From: Brevundimonas sp.
GTDB lineage: Bacteria; Pseudomonadota; Alphaproteobacteria; Caulobacterales; Caulobacteraceae
Assembly (NCBI RefSeq): GCF_016463295.1
Contig: NZ_JAEMRO010000013.1
Coordinates: forward strand, 1-44,400
Direction: 5' to 3'
DNA: 44,400 bases
The translations under genes were made by a program, and so were the position numbers. This document shows positions 1 to 8,065 of this stretch, piece by piece. Below the pieces are notes generated by a model. It was given only the letters and a program-made list of their open reading frames with translations. It did no database searches and was not told the origin of the DNA. Each line of letters opens with the position of its first letter. The stretch's first letter is position 1.

Positions 1-45
1 GGCCAGGCCTGTGCCCTTGCGTGGTGCGGTCGAAGTGTCGGTCAT
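1..45 (-). CDS. 5' end of an unknown gene running off the left edge
   Basis: An ATG at 45-43 on the minus strand opens a frame reading MTDTSTAPRKGTGLA to the window edge. A good ribosome binding site (GGGGAGAG) lies a few bases upstream. Only 15 codons are visible, so no family can be named. It lies downstream of the MalA-like receptor on the same strand but beyond that gene's terminator, so it probably has its own promoter in 46-180. Confidence 0.5.
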   Translation of the reverse strand, partial: MTDTSTAPRKGTGLA

Positions 46-180
46 GTCTCTCCCCGGGGGTCGTCGGCGGCATCCGCACGACGATCAAGAAGCCTAGGTT
101 TCATCCGTGCGCGGTCACGTCCAGCGCATTCTTGCAGGCGGTAACCAAATGTGCCCCACCCGGCATAAGGAAGCCCGGCC
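46..180 (-). promoter_or_regulatory. leader/promoter region of the left-edge gene
   Basis: No gene is supported here; the two short overlapping frames have no ribosome binding site or recognisable protein. The stretch separates the receptor terminator from the start codon at 45. A TTGCA half-site near 132-136 resembles the GCAA/TTGC motifs upstream of the receptor and of the GH97 gene. That would fit membership of the same regulon, but a single half-site is weak evidence. Confidence 0.25.
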
Positions 181-214
181 AAAGAAAAGGCCGCCCCGGT
201 CTCCCGCGGCGGCC
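181..214 (-). terminator. intrinsic terminator of the MalA-like receptor gene
   Basis: Read on the minus strand, GGCCGCC (214-208) pairs with GGCGGCC (195-189) in a 7-bp GC stem with a 12-nt loop. It is followed directly by TTTTCTTT (188-181). It lies 24 nt beyond the receptor stop codon, a classical Rho-independent arrangement. Confidence 0.75.
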
Positions 215-237
215 CCAGTCTCGACCGTTCAGGGCGG

Positions 238-3078
238 TCAGTAGCGGTAGTTGATGCCGAACAGGAAGGTCCGGCCATAGGACTGGTAGTTGATGGTCTG
301 ACGCTCGTCGCTGTTGACGTTGGTCGTGAACTCCTCGTCCGTCAGGTTGTTGACCTGGGCCAGGAAGGACAGGCCTTCCAGCGGTCCTGACTGGAACTGA
401 TAGCCGATCTGGGCATCGACGACGCTCTCTTCGCCGACCTGGCGGAAGGTGCGCGAGTTGCCGAAGCCCGAGACCTCACCCGTGAACTCCGAACGGTAAC
501 GGTTGCTGACCCGCGCCTGGAAGCCGTCCTTTTCGTAATAGAGGGTGGCGTTGGCGACGACTTCCGACAAACCGGGAATGGGCTGCGACGGCTCGCTTGG
601 ATTGGGCGTGATGTCGCTCTCGGTCGAGGAGATGCTGAACGTCCCGCCGAACCCTTCCAGCCAGGGGTGGATGAAATCGAAAGGCGTGGAGACCGCGAAT
701 TCGACACCCTGGATCGACCCGCCCTCGCCGTTCTGGGGCGAGGAAATCTGACCGATAAAGGAGGCGGGCGTGTCACCGGGTATGACTGGATAACCGGTGA
801 AGTCGAACAGGACGTTCTGGTTGTAGATGTAGGATTCCAGATCCTTGTAGAAGGCCGCGATCGAGATGTAGGCCGACCGTCCGAAATAGCGCTCGTAGGA
901 AATGTCGAAGACATTGGCGATCCACGGACGCAGTTCCGGATTGCCACCGCCACCGTTGAAGTACGCCTGAAGCGGATCTGTCGATCCTTCGTTCTGCTGA
1001 TTGACCCCATAGGTCTGGGAAGCACGCAGCTCATCCATCCGGGGACGCGCAAAGGTGCGGGCCGCGGCCATGCGGATGAACTGATTTTCCCATGGCTCGA
1101 AGATCAGGTTCAGCGAGGGGTACAGCTGCGTATAGCTGTCGCCGCCCGAGATGGGGGCCACATCGCTCCCACTGGCCGAGAAGCCGTCCGAGCTCTGATC
1201 CGTATGGACGATCTGCACGCCCAGATTACCCGTGACCGGGATGGAGCCCATGGTCGTATCGATATCGGCCTTGATATAGGTGGTCAGAATCTTCTCGTTG
1301 ACCGCCCAGCTGCCGGCGATGACGTTAGCATCCAGGTTGGGGATCAGGTTGTAGGCCCCGCTACCGACCAGACCCGAGACGTCGTAGCTGAGCACGCCGC
1401 CGTTGATGCCGACGAAGTCCAACGATGTCGGAGCCAGCAGGAAGCGGTCCGGCACACGCAGGTTACCGGGCGAGTTCGGCAGGACCAGATAGTACTGTTC
1501 GTTGTCCAGCGACTTGTCGCGCTCATTGCCATAGACGCCGATTTCCAGACGGCTGAAGGCGCTGCCGCCCTCCAGATCGATGTGGGCCGACAGGTTGATC
1601 GCGGTCAGTTCGTCCTCGATGGCCGGGCTGTTCAGATAGCCGTCCTGGCCGTTCGGAGCCGAAGCCCCACCCCAGCCCTGCGGGCTGGTCAGGACGATCA
1701 GGTTGGGATCGGCATAGTTGAGGTTGGCCGTAAAGCGCGGTGCCTCACCTGGCTGAATCTGGAAGCCGAAGGAGTCCAGAGCGCCATTGATGTTGCGGCC
1801 CGTTCCGGCCAGCGTCTCGTAAAGCTCGTCGCTGCGCTCGGCCTTGGACCAGCTGACGTCCGCCTCCAGCATGACACGGTCGGTCAGGTCGTACTGGGTG
1901 TTGAAGCCCAGGGCGTTGATTTCGGTCTCACGCGCGAACTCATAGTTCTGAACCAGAGCCTTGACGTTGTCGAAGGTGCCGCTGGTGATCAGGCCGTCCT
2001 CGACAGTAAAGTCGGGGCGAAGTGCGGGGCCGGGACGGCACTGCCCGGGAACCTGAACATTTCCGCTAATTTCACAGCCGCCGAGTACCGGAGGCGTCGC
2101 GCCACCGTTTCTTGACGGAAACTCGGATAAGCCCCCCCAGAACAGGGGCGCTTCCAGACCACGCAGGATCTGGGTGTTGTCGAAGGTCGAGTGATAGGCG
2201 TCGATGATGGTGCGGCTGCGGTCGTTGGGGCGCCATTCCAGCACGCCCATGAAGGCGTCGCGTTGCAGGTCGCCGGACATGACGCGGAACTCCGCGCCCC
2301 CCAGCACCAGATTGTTGTCCCCGGTCGTCGGATAGGGCGGGCCCCAGGCGCGGAACTGCTCGGCCTGATAGGGCGAACCGGTGTGGGCATAGCCGAAGGC
2401 GATACCGATGGTGTCGTCGGCGAACTGGTCGATATAGGACAGGCTGTAACGCTCGCCTGCGTCCTCGGTACCGGCGTTCAGCGCGCCCTTGTCGTTCAGC
2501 TCATAGCGGAAGTTCGCCGCGATGGCGCGTCGCCCGAAGGTCAGCGGACGCACGGTTTGCAGGTCGACCGTCCCGGCCAGGCCTTGCCCGACCAGGGCGG
2601 CGTCCGGCGTCTTGTAGACGGTCACGCCGCTGAGCAGTTCGGACGGATACTGGTCGAACTCGACGCCACGGTTGTCGCCGCTGGACACCTGTTCGCGCCC
2701 GTTCAGCAATGCCGTCGTGAAATCGGGGCCCAGGCCGCGCACGCTGATGACCTGACTGCGCCCATCCAGGCGCTGCGACGTCAGACCCGGCAGGCGGGCC
2801 AGCGATTCGGCGATCGACACGTCCGGCAGCTTGCCGATGTCCTCGGCCGTGATGACCTCGACGATCGAGCTGTTGTTGCGCTTGGCCGCGATGGAGTTCT
2901 GGATGGAGGCGCGGATGCCGGTGACGACGACCTCGTCGATCTCGGTCGCTTCGTCCGGATCGGGCTGGGCCGGCGCATCCTGAGCGGCCGCGCCGCCGGC
3001 GAATGCCAGAAGGCTGACGGCACCGATGGCGGCACCGGTCAACAGACGCGCACGACGTGTGACGTGGGTTCTCATCAT
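238..3078 (-). CDS. malA: TonB-dependent outer-membrane receptor, MalA-like (maltodextrin uptake)
   Basis: A 946-residue outer-membrane receptor. It has a signal peptide ending near GGAAAQ, a TonB-box-like stretch (EVVVTG) around residue 50, a plug domain at about 55-170 (DVSIAESLARLPGL, SVRGLG), then a large beta-barrel ending in a terminal aromatic (INYRY). There is no N-terminal STN domain, unlike the receptor at 33573. Transport is expected to be driven by TonB-ExbBD. The assignment to maltodextrins comes from context: it diverges from an alpha-amylase and sits beside a LacI regulator, alpha-glucosidases and a sugar permease, the layout described for the Caulobacter crescentus malA locus. 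I place the start at 3078 rather than 9 codons upstream because GAGGGAGAGAG directly precedes ATGATG and the signal peptide starts there. The substrate is inferred, not shown by sequence. Confidence 0.85.
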   Translation of the reverse strand: MMRTHVTRRARLLTGAAIGAVSLLAFAGGAAAQDAPAQPDPDEATEIDEVVVTGIRASIQNSIAAKRNNSSIVEVITAEDIGKLPDVSIAESLARLPGLTSQRLDGRSQVISVRGLGPDFTTALLNGREQVSSGDNRGVEFDQYPSELLSGVTVYKTPDAALVGQGLAGTVDLQTVRPLTFGRRAIAANFRYELNDKGALNAGTEDAGERYSLSYIDQFADDTIGIAFGYAHTGSPYQAEQFRAWGPPYPTTGDNNLVLGGAEFRVMSGDLQRDAFMGVLEWRPNDRSRTIIDAYHSTFDNTQILRGLEAPLFWGGLSEFPSRNGGATPPVLGGCEISGNVQVPGQCRPGPALRPDFTVEDGLITSGTFDNVKALVQNYEFARETEINALGFNTQYDLTDRVMLEADVSWSKAERSDELYETLAGTGRNINGALDSFGFQIQPGEAPRFTANLNYADPNLIVLTSPQGWGGASAPNGQDGYLNSPAIEDELTAINLSAHIDLEGGSAFSRLEIGVYGNERDKSLDNEQYYLVLPNSPGNLRVPDRFLLAPTSLDFVGINGGVLSYDVSGLVGSGAYNLIPNLDANVIAGSWAVNEKILTTYIKADIDTTMGSIPVTGNLGVQIVHTDQSSDGFSASGSDVAPISGGDSYTQLYPSLNLIFEPWENQFIRMAAARTFARPRMDELRASQTYGVNQQNEGSTDPLQAYFNGGGGNPELRPWIANVFDISYERYFGRSAYISIAAFYKDLESYIYNQNVLFDFTGYPVIPGDTPASFIGQISSPQNGEGGSIQGVEFAVSTPFDFIHPWLEGFGGTFSISSTESDITPNPSEPSQPIPGLSEVVANATLYYEKDGFQARVSNRYRSEFTGEVSGFGNSRTFRQVGEESVVDAQIGYQFQSGPLEGLSFLAQVNNLTDEEFTTNVNSDERQTINYQSYGRTFLFGINYRY

Positions 3079-3370
3079 TCTCTCTCCCTCAGGCCGTCGT
3101 CGCATTTCTGGTGAAGCGTCCGGGCTCTGATCGCAAAGTTATGCAAACTTGTGAGAATGTTGCAAGCCTGTAATCTCGATGAGCTGTTGAACAGTGACGA
3201 AAATGCGACGCCACAACGGCATATATTGCGGCGCAACAAGGATTTTGGGGCCTTTCGCCGTGATTTCGCCATTCGACATCAATGGATTGACAGCCAGCCA
3301 AACGACTGCAAAATCTTGCAAAGCGATCCAGCAGGCCATGTCGTCTGTGGACATTTGAGGGAGGCCGCCC
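3079..3370. promoter_or_regulatory. divergent control region between malA-like receptor and amylase
   Basis: This 292-bp gap separates two divergent start codons and is clearly more AT-rich than the genes. It is dense in TGCAA/TTGCA words: TGCAA at 3142-3146, 3161-3165, 3307-3311 and 3317-3321, GCAAAG at 3133-3138, and an inverted repeat TTGC-GGC-GCAA at 3226-3236. A TATATT hexamer lies at 3222-3227, but I could not pair it with a good -35 box. The amylase ribosome binding site is GAGGGAGG at about 3356-3363. The repeated word in both divergent gaps of this locus points to binding sites for the LacI-type regulator. Confidence 0.55.
3307..3321. promoter_or_regulatory. candidate LacI-family operator upstream of the amylase
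   Basis: TGCAA (3307-3311), four bases, then TTGCA (3316-3320) form a perfect inverted repeat about 50 bp before the amylase start. Similar GCAA/TTGC repeats lie at 7985-8008 before the GH97 operon and beside the regulator gene. Spacing between half-sites differs from copy to copy, so the exact operator consensus is not settled. Confidence 0.45.
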
Positions 3371-5188
3371 ATGAGAGGAAAGGCTGTGACAGGGCGCAGG
3401 CGGCGAATCGCCCTGAGCGCCGCACTGAGTGCCGTAATGTCGTGCGCCACGAGCGCGGCCTGGGCTCAGAGCCCCGCCCTTGAGGCCTTGCGCCAGCGTC
3501 CGGCCGAGGACGAGGTCATCTATTTCCTGCTGCCGGATCGTTTCGAGAATGGCGACATGGCCAACGACCGGGGTGGTCTAACCGGCGATCGGCTGACGAC
3601 AGGCTACGACCCCACCGATCCCGGCTTCTATCACGGCGGCGATCTGAAGGGCCTGACCGAGCGACTGGACTATATCCAGGGCCTGGGTGCGACGGCGCTG
3701 TGGATCGCGCCGGTGTTCAGGAACAAGCCTGTCCAGGGTCGTCCGGGTCAGGAAAGCGCCGCCTATCACGGCTACTGGATCACCGACTTTACCCGCGTGG
3801 ATCCGCACCTGGGCACCGACGAAGATTTCCGCGCCCTGGTCGATGCGGCCCATGCGCGGGGGATGAAGGTCTATCTGGACATCGTCATCAATCACACGGC
3901 GGACGTCATTCAGTACCGCGAATGCCCGGCCAACGACTGCGACTATCGCTGGAGCCGCGACTATCCGGTGCAGCGCCGCGGCGGGCTGGACGGAGACCCG
4001 ATCAATCCGGACTTCGACGGCACAGACGTCGCTCGGATCGTGCGCCCCGACTATGCCTATACGCCCTATGTGCCCGCTGGCGAGGAGACGGCCAAGGCAC
4101 CGGTGTGGCTGAATGAGGTCGGCCTGTATCACAACAGGGGCAACAGCGCCTGGTATGGCGAGAGCGCGCTGGACGGCGACTTCGCGGGTCTGGACGATGT
4201 GATGACCGAACATCCGCGCGTCGTCCGGGGCTTCATCGAGGTCTATGGCGACTGGATCGAGCGCTATGGCATCGACGGTTATCGTATCGACACCGTCAAA
4301 CACGTCGATCCTACCTTCTGGCAGGCGTTCGTGCCCGCCATGCTGGCGCGGGCCGAGGCGGCGGGCATCCCCAACTTCCACATCTTCGGCGAAATCTATG
4401 CCTTCGAGCCTGGCGAGCTGGCGCGCCACACCCGCGTCGACGGCCTGCCCAGCGTTCTGGACTTCGCCTGGCAGCGGGCGGTGCAGGAGTCTGTGGCTGG
4501 CACGCAGGGCGCGGATCGCCTGGCCCGCGTAATCCATTCCGACCCCGTCTATGAAGGGGGCGAGGCGGCCGCGCTACGCCTGCCGACCTTCATCGGCAAC
4601 CACGACATGGGTCGGATCGGGCACCTGATCCTGAAGGAACGGCCCGACATTTCGGATCGGGAACTGCTGGATCGCGCCACCCTGGCCCAAGCCATGATGA
4701 TCCTGGGGCGCGGCGTGCCGGTCATCTACTATGGCGACGAACAAGGTTTCACCGGTGACGGCGACGACCGCCGCTCGCGTCAGGACATGTTCGAGACCCG
4801 CGTCCCCAGCTATGCCGATGACCGCCGTATCGGTCGGGCCTCGGGCCCATTCGATACCGAGGCCGAGATGTACCGCCGCATCACCGAGATGACCCGCGTT
4901 CGCGCCGCCGATCCCCGTCTGCGCCGGGGCCGCGTCCTGGTTCGCACCGCCGATCAGACACCGGGTATCCTGGCCCTGTCTCGCCTCGACGATGCCGGCG
5001 AGACCCTGGTGGTCTTCAACACCGCGACCGAGGCCCGGCAGGTGAATGTGCAGGTGGACGTCGGCAGTGCAGACTGGCGCAGTCTGATTGGCACCTGTCC
5101 GACCGCCAGCGCTGCCCCCGGTGCCGTGTCTGTTTCCGTGCCCGCTTTGGGCTACATCGTCTGTGTATCCGAAGGCCCTGTGACGTGA
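3371..5188 (+). CDS. secreted alpha-amylase family protein (GH13)
   Basis: A 605-residue GH13 enzyme expected to cleave alpha-1,4-glucans in the periplasm or outside the cell. Residues 1-34 form an Arg-rich then hydrophobic signal peptide ending near AWAQ. The (beta/alpha)8 barrel begins at VIYFLLPDRFENGD. Catalytic residues are visible: nucleophile D307 in GYRIDTVKH, acid/base E341 in IFGEIYAF, and transition-state stabiliser D412 in IGNHDMGR. A short C-terminal beta domain closes the protein. The start at 3371 is supported by GAGGGAGG about 8 nt upstream. Its TGA overlaps the GTG of the next gene within GTGA, so the two are translationally coupled. It diverges from the MalA-like receptor. 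Exact product specificity (amylase, neopullulanase-like or cyclomaltodextrinase-like) cannot be read from sequence alone. Confidence 0.9.
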   Translation: MRGKAVTGRRRRIALSAALSAVMSCATSAAWAQSPALEALRQRPAEDEVIYFLLPDRFENGDMANDRGGLTGDRLTTGYDPTDPGFYHGGDLKGLTERLDYIQGLGATALWIAPVFRNKPVQGRPGQESAAYHGYWITDFTRVDPHLGTDEDFRALVDAAHARGMKVYLDIVINHTADVIQYRECPANDCDYRWSRDYPVQRRGGLDGDPINPDFDGTDVARIVRPDYAYTPYVPAGEETAKAPVWLNEVGLYHNRGNSAWYGESALDGDFAGLDDVMTEHPRVVRGFIEVYGDWIERYGIDGYRIDTVKHVDPTFWQAFVPAMLARAEAAGIPNFHIFGEIYAFEPGELARHTRVDGLPSVLDFAWQRAVQESVAGTQGADRLARVIHSDPVYEGGEAAALRLPTFIGNHDMGRIGHLILKERPDISDRELLDRATLAQAMMILGRGVPVIYYGDEQGFTGDGDDRRSRQDMFETRVPSYADDRRIGRASGPFDTEAEMYRRITEMTRVRAADPRLRRGRVLVRTADQTPGILALSRLDDAGETLVVFNTATEARQVNVQVDVGSADWRSLIGTCPTASAAPGAVSVSVPALGYIVCVSEGPVT

Positions 5189-6813
5189 CCGCCCTTACGC
5201 TCGAACACCCCGCCGTCCAGACCGCCGCCGACACCGAATGGTGGCGCGGGGCCGTCATCTATCAGGTCTATCCACGCAGTTTCGCGGACAGCAACGGCGA
5301 CGGCATCGGCGACCTGAACGGCATCACCGATCGGCTTGGGCATATCGCCTCCCTGGGCGTGGATGCGGTCTGGATCAGCCCCTTCTTCACCTCGCCGATG
5401 AAGGACTTCGGCTATGACGTGGCCGACTATTGCGACGTCGATCCGATCTTCGGCACCCTCGCCGATTTCGACCGCCTGATCGACAAGGCCCATCGGCTGG
5501 GCCTGCGGATCATCACCGATCTGGTGTTCGCCCATACCTCGGACCAGCACGCCTGGTTCGACGACAGCCGACAGTCGCGCACCGGTCCGCACGCCGACTG
5601 GTACGTCTGGGCCGATGCCAAGCCCGACGGATCGCCGCCGTCGAACTGGCAGTCCGTCTTCGGCGGCCCGGCCTGGACCTGGGACGCCCGGCGCGGCCAG
5701 TATTACATGCACAACTTCCTGCCCTCGCAGCCGCAGCTGAACCTGCACAATCCGGACGTTCAGGACGCCCTGCTGGACGCCGCCCGCTTCTGGCTGGATC
5801 GGGGTGTGGACGGCTTCCGGTTCGACGCCATCAACTTCGCGATGCACGATCCGAAACTAACGGACAATCCACCCCTGCCCCCCGGCGGCAAGCGGACCCG
5901 CCCCTTCGACTTTCAGGACAAGATCAACAACCAGTCCCAGCCCGGCATCGTCGACTTCGTCGCCCGCATCCGCGCCCTGACGGACAGCTATGGCGGCCGG
6001 TTCAGCGTGGCAGAGGTCGGCGGCGACCATGCCGAACGCGAGATGCAGGCCTTCACCGCCGGCGACACGCATCTGAACAGCGCCTATGGCTTCCTGTATC
6101 TCTATGCCCCGTCCCTGGCGCCGGATCTGGTGCGCGAGGGGGCCGAGGTCTGGCACGGGCGGGGCGGTCAGGGCTGGCCGTCCTGGACCTTCTCGAACCA
6201 CGACGCGCCGCGCGCCATTTCACGCTGGGCCCAGGGCCGCGACCCCAAGGCCTATGCCGAGATGGCGATGCTGCTGCTGATGTGCCTGCGCGGCAATGTC
6301 TTCATCTACTATGGCGAGGAACTGGGGCTGCCCCAGGCGGAGGTGCCGTTCGAGCGCCTGACCGATCCCGAGGCCATCACCAACTGGCCCCAGACCCTGG
6401 GCCGGGACGGAGCCCGCACCCCCATGCCGTGGCAGGCCGATCGGCCGCAGGCAGGATTCTCGTCCATCGAGCCCTGGCTGCCGGTGGACCCGCGCCATGC
6501 TGCGCTGGCCGTGGATCGTCAGGAAGGCGACCCGACCTCCATGCTGCATTCCACCCGGCGGTTGGTGGCGTTCCGCAAATCACAGCCCGCCCTGATGTGG
6601 GGCGACATGGCGATGCTGGACGCCGGGCCCGGCCTGCTCAGCTTCGAGCGCACCCAGGGCAATGAGCGACTGATCTGTGTTTTCAACCTGGGCCATGCCG
6701 CCGCCGACTGGACCCTGCCCGACGGCTGGCGGGTCATCGAGGCGGTCAATCTGAACGCCCCGCCAGAGGGCCAGCTGCCGCCCATGGCCGGCCTGGTCAT
6801 GGCCACGGCATGA
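5185..6813 (+). CDS. alpha-glucosidase (GH13, oligo-glucosidase type)
   Basis: A 542-residue GH13 exo-acting enzyme with no signal peptide, so probably cytoplasmic and acting on maltose and short maltodextrins after import. The N-terminus WWRGAVIYQVYPRSF is the usual opening of the alpha-glucosidase/oligo-1,6-glucosidase group, followed by the calcium-site-like DSNGDGIGDL. Catalytic residues are nucleophile D214 (GFRFDAIN), acid/base E277 (SVAEVGG) and D340 (FSNHDAPR). The start is a GTG overlapping the amylase stop by 4 bp, with WWRGAVIYQ about 20 residues in as expected. It ends convergent with the LacI gene, separated by a long inverted repeat. Length and motifs match characterised alphaproteobacterial alpha-glucosidases. 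Confidence 0.9.
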   Translation: MTALTLEHPAVQTAADTEWWRGAVIYQVYPRSFADSNGDGIGDLNGITDRLGHIASLGVDAVWISPFFTSPMKDFGYDVADYCDVDPIFGTLADFDRLIDKAHRLGLRIITDLVFAHTSDQHAWFDDSRQSRTGPHADWYVWADAKPDGSPPSNWQSVFGGPAWTWDARRGQYYMHNFLPSQPQLNLHNPDVQDALLDAARFWLDRGVDGFRFDAINFAMHDPKLTDNPPLPPGGKRTRPFDFQDKINNQSQPGIVDFVARIRALTDSYGGRFSVAEVGGDHAEREMQAFTAGDTHLNSAYGFLYLYAPSLAPDLVREGAEVWHGRGGQGWPSWTFSNHDAPRAISRWAQGRDPKAYAEMAMLLLMCLRGNVFIYYGEELGLPQAEVPFERLTDPEAITNWPQTLGRDGARTPMPWQADRPQAGFSSIEPWLPVDPRHAALAVDRQEGDPTSMLHSTRRLVAFRKSQPALMWGDMAMLDAGPGLLSFERTQGNERLICVFNLGHAAADWTLPDGWRVIEAVNLNAPPEGQLPPMAGLVMATA

Positions 6814-6830
6814 TACAGAGCGCCCTCATT

Positions 6831-6949
6831 CCTTCCCCTTGGGGGAGGGGGACCGCGAAGCGGTGGAGGGGGCAAACCCTGGACGCAGGCGTCGCGGCAG
6901 GCCCCTTCCACCATCCTTCGGATGGTCCCCCTCCCCCGAGGGGGGGGGA
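6831..6949. repeat. cruciform-like intergenic inverted repeat at a convergent junction
   Basis: Two arms of roughly 40 bp are imperfect reverse complements. Each contains a G-rich box (GGGGGAGGGGGACC on the left, its complement on the right), a small side hairpin (CCGCGAAGCGG on the left, CCATCCTTCGGATGG on the right) and a second G-rich box (GGTGGAGGGGGC). The arms are separated by about 27 bp. It fills the gap between the convergent alpha-glucosidase and LacI genes and probably ends transcription in both directions. A second element of the same design lies at 15016-15148. G-rich repeats of this kind recur in Caulobacteraceae genomes as I know them, but I cannot name this family. Confidence 0.75.
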
Positions 6950-6950
6950 A

Positions 6951-7958
6951 TTAGCCGCCGCAGCTCTCGCGCACGATCAGGTCGGTGGGGATACGCTCCG
7001 ACCGGCCAACGGATGTGCCGGAGTTGTCGAGCAGCTTGGACACCAGCAGGCGGCCCGCCTTCATCGTGTCCTGGGCGATCGTCGTCAGGGCCGGGCGGCT
7101 GTAGCGGCTGAAGGGGACGTTATCGAAGCCGATGACCGAGACATCTTCGGGCACCCGCAAGCCCGCATGCAGCAGGGCCCGCACGGCCCCCAGCGCGATC
7201 TGGTCCGAGGCGCAGACAATGCCGTCGAACTGGACGCCGCGCCGGATCAGACTGTCGACCGAGGCTTCCGCGGATTCGACCTCGAAATGCGCCTCCATGA
7301 TCAGATCCGGATCGGCGTCGAGCCCGGATTTGGCCAGGGCCTCCAGATAGCCCCGGTGCCGCTGCATCGATTCGGGCGGGTCCAGATCGCCCAGGAACAC
7401 GATACGCTTTCGTCCCAACCGGGCCAGATGCAGGGTCGCGCGGCGCCCCCCCGCCAGGTTGTCGGACCCGACCGAGCAATAGAGCTGATCGGCCAGTTCG
7501 GCGCCCCAGACCACAAACCGCCCCTCGGTTTCGGCGAGACGGTTCAGGCTCTGATGCAGGAAGCTCTGCCCCAGAAAGATAACGCCATCGGCTCGAGTGT
7601 TCATGGCCGCCGCCATGTCGTCATGGTTGGCCGGCGAGAAGTGGCTCAAGATCACGTCGCATCCCCGCTCGCGCGCGGCCTCGCCGACCCCGGCCAGCAG
7701 TTCCAGAAAAAAGGGATCGCTGAGGCGCCCTTCCCGCCCCTGCGGACGGGGCGTGACCAGGGCGATGACGCCCTCGGCCCCCACGGGTCCGGCGGGCATG
7801 TAGCGGCGGAACGGATAGTCGTGTTCGCGCGCCAGCTTCCAGATCAGCTGTTTGGTCCGCGCATTGACCGCCGGGCTGTCGTTCAGCGCCCGCGACGCCG
7901 TCGAAATCGAGACGCCCGCCAGCTTGGCCAGGTCTTCCAGACGGGTGTTGCGGGTCAC
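6951..7958 (-). CDS. malI: LacI-family transcriptional regulator of the maltodextrin locus
   Basis: A 335-residue LacI/GalR repressor. Residues 6-50 are the HTH (LEDLAKLAGVSISTASRALN, then the hinge region); the rest is a periplasmic-binding-protein-like effector domain with typical patches (GVIFLGQ, FDGIVCASDQIALGAVRAL, VIGFDNVPFSRYSRPALTTI). The start is a GTG at 7958 with GGAG about 11 nt upstream. It diverges from the GH97 operon, and candidate operators lie in the shared gap, so autorepression is plausible. By position it corresponds to the regulator of the Caulobacter mal locus; the inducer is probably maltose or a maltodextrin, which is inferred. Confidence 0.85.
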   Translation of the reverse strand: MTRNTRLEDLAKLAGVSISTASRALNDSPAVNARTKQLIWKLAREHDYPFRRYMPAGPVGAEGVIALVTPRPQGREGRLSDPFFLELLAGVGEAARERGCDVILSHFSPANHDDMAAAMNTRADGVIFLGQSFLHQSLNRLAETEGRFVVWGAELADQLYCSVGSDNLAGGRRATLHLARLGRKRIVFLGDLDPPESMQRHRGYLEALAKSGLDADPDLIMEAHFEVESAEASVDSLIRRGVQFDGIVCASDQIALGAVRALLHAGLRVPEDVSVIGFDNVPFSRYSRPALTTIAQDTMKAGRLLVSKLLDNSGTSVGRSERIPTDLIVRESCGG

Positions 7959-7984
7959 GCTTCGGCTCCGGTCGAAATCACGTC

Positions 7985-8008
7985 TGCAAAATTTGCTGCA
8001 AACCTTGC
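7985..8008. promoter_or_regulatory. candidate operator pair between the LacI gene and the GH97 operon
   Basis: Two adjacent GCAA...TTGC inverted repeats lie in the 107-bp divergent gap: GCAAA-A-TTTGC (7986-7996) and GCAA-ACC-TTGC (7998-8008). Their inner halves also form TTTGC-T-GCAAA (7992-8002). This is the most AT-rich part of the gap and shares its core words with the region before the amylase. It is the expected place for repressor control of both the regulator and the operon. Confidence 0.5.
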
Positions 8009-8065
8009 TTGTTCTGCGCCGCTACGGTCGCGCTTGGCAAGCCCCTGTTGCCGGAGTGCCCCTTG

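Noticed and set aside
667..2115. Long plus-strand open frame opposite the MalA-like receptor
   Set aside because: It mirrors a well-supported receptor on the other strand, has no ribosome binding site or recognisable domains, and long antisense frames are common in GC-rich codon-biased DNA.
6936..6950. Run of nine G bases as a possible assembly or phase-variation tract
   Set aside because: It is intergenic, at the arm end of an inverted repeat, and does not alter any reading frame; slippage there would have no visible coding effect.
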